DNA from: Lachnoclostridium sp. | GTDB taxonomy: Bacteria > Bacteroidota > Bacteroidia > Bacteroidales > Muribaculaceae | Length of the DNA stretch: 61,423 nucleotides | Reading direction: 5' to 3' | Assembly: GCA_023667185.1 (NCBI GenBank) | Contig: JAMPAP010000004.1 | Coordinates: 1 to 61,423, forward strand | Shown here: positions 61,361 to 61,423 of the stretch, piece by piece | Position numbering within the stretch: position 1 is the first letter of the stretch | Layout of the letters: every line of letters starts with the position of its first letter | Made by a program: the position numbers and the translations under genes | Notes under the pieces: generated by a model | Database searches by the model: none | What the model was told of the DNA's origin: nothing | What the model saw: the letters and a program-made list of their open reading frames with translations, nothing else

Positions 61361-61423
61361 TGTTTTAGAGTAACTACTCAGCTATCGGCAAAGTAGACTT
61401 ATGGGCATGACGTTGCTATTGGT

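Overview
The window looks like a chromosome segment of a gut Bacteroidales bacterium, most likely Muribaculaceae-like (inference). The evidence is the Bacteroidetes-type promoter box TAnnTTTG in front of many genes, the absence of clear Shine-Dalgarno sites, a UpxY/NusG-like capsule antiterminator, a CTnDOT-like tyrosine integrase, a Lys-type SerA, and a fused KorA. No rRNA or CRISPR array is visible; one tRNA-Lys is present.

Region 1 (1-5360) is an accessory island next to tRNA-Lys. It holds two small excisionase-like HTH genes, an orphan OLD/AAA15-type ATPase, a DUF4143 ATPase, and an integrase. The cargo genes are separated by copies of one palindromic hairpin. The DUF4143 gene has a strikingly regular operator-like array of four half-sites. 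The integrase is followed by clusters of GTACA repeats.

Region 2 (5529-17310) is an AT-rich surface-polysaccharide operon read right to left. Its only visible promoter lies inside a 100-bp segment bounded by perfect 13-bp inverted repeats, which is a candidate phase-variable switch. Downstream lie a truncated NusG-like gene, an SGNH hydrolase, a full-length NusG-like gene whose first 425 bp duplicate the truncated one, a Wzx flippase, glycosyltransferases, a Wzy-like polymerase, the stub of a lost glycosyltransferase, and a terminal GT26 transferase. The 3' end of the full NusG-like gene is an extreme C-rich, G-poor transcript that could load Rho.

Region 3 (17331-24610) has an AraC regulator divergent from a Cys-nucleophile alpha/beta hydrolase and a sugar acetyltransferase, then a second acetyltransferase, an SDR, a AAA+ ATPase with winged-helix-like repeats, and a small protein of unknown function.

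Region 4 (24607-30950) is a tightly coupled six-gene operon: Wzi-like outer-membrane protein, lipoprotein, LegB-like dehydratase, ATP-grasp ligase, NeuB-like synthase, and sigma-54 (rpoN). It couples nonulosonate/capsule genes with an alternative sigma factor.

Region 5 (31000-61423) is largely housekeeping: serC-serA, crcB behind a MITE-like palindrome, panB, an NSS transporter, a four-gene HU/SPOR-nitroreductase-DUF2520-Maf operon, two patatins, a GH13 enzyme, a seven-gene prs-peptidase-DUF6155-bioA-bioF-bioGC-bioD run, dnaK, a SpoU methyltransferase, a GlmU-like protein, a polyprenol-phosphate glycosyltransferase, pyrC, and korAB.

The strongest candidates for something new are the capsule switch with its duplicated and truncated antiterminator, the hairpin-bounded ATPase island, and the rpoN-nonulosonate operon.
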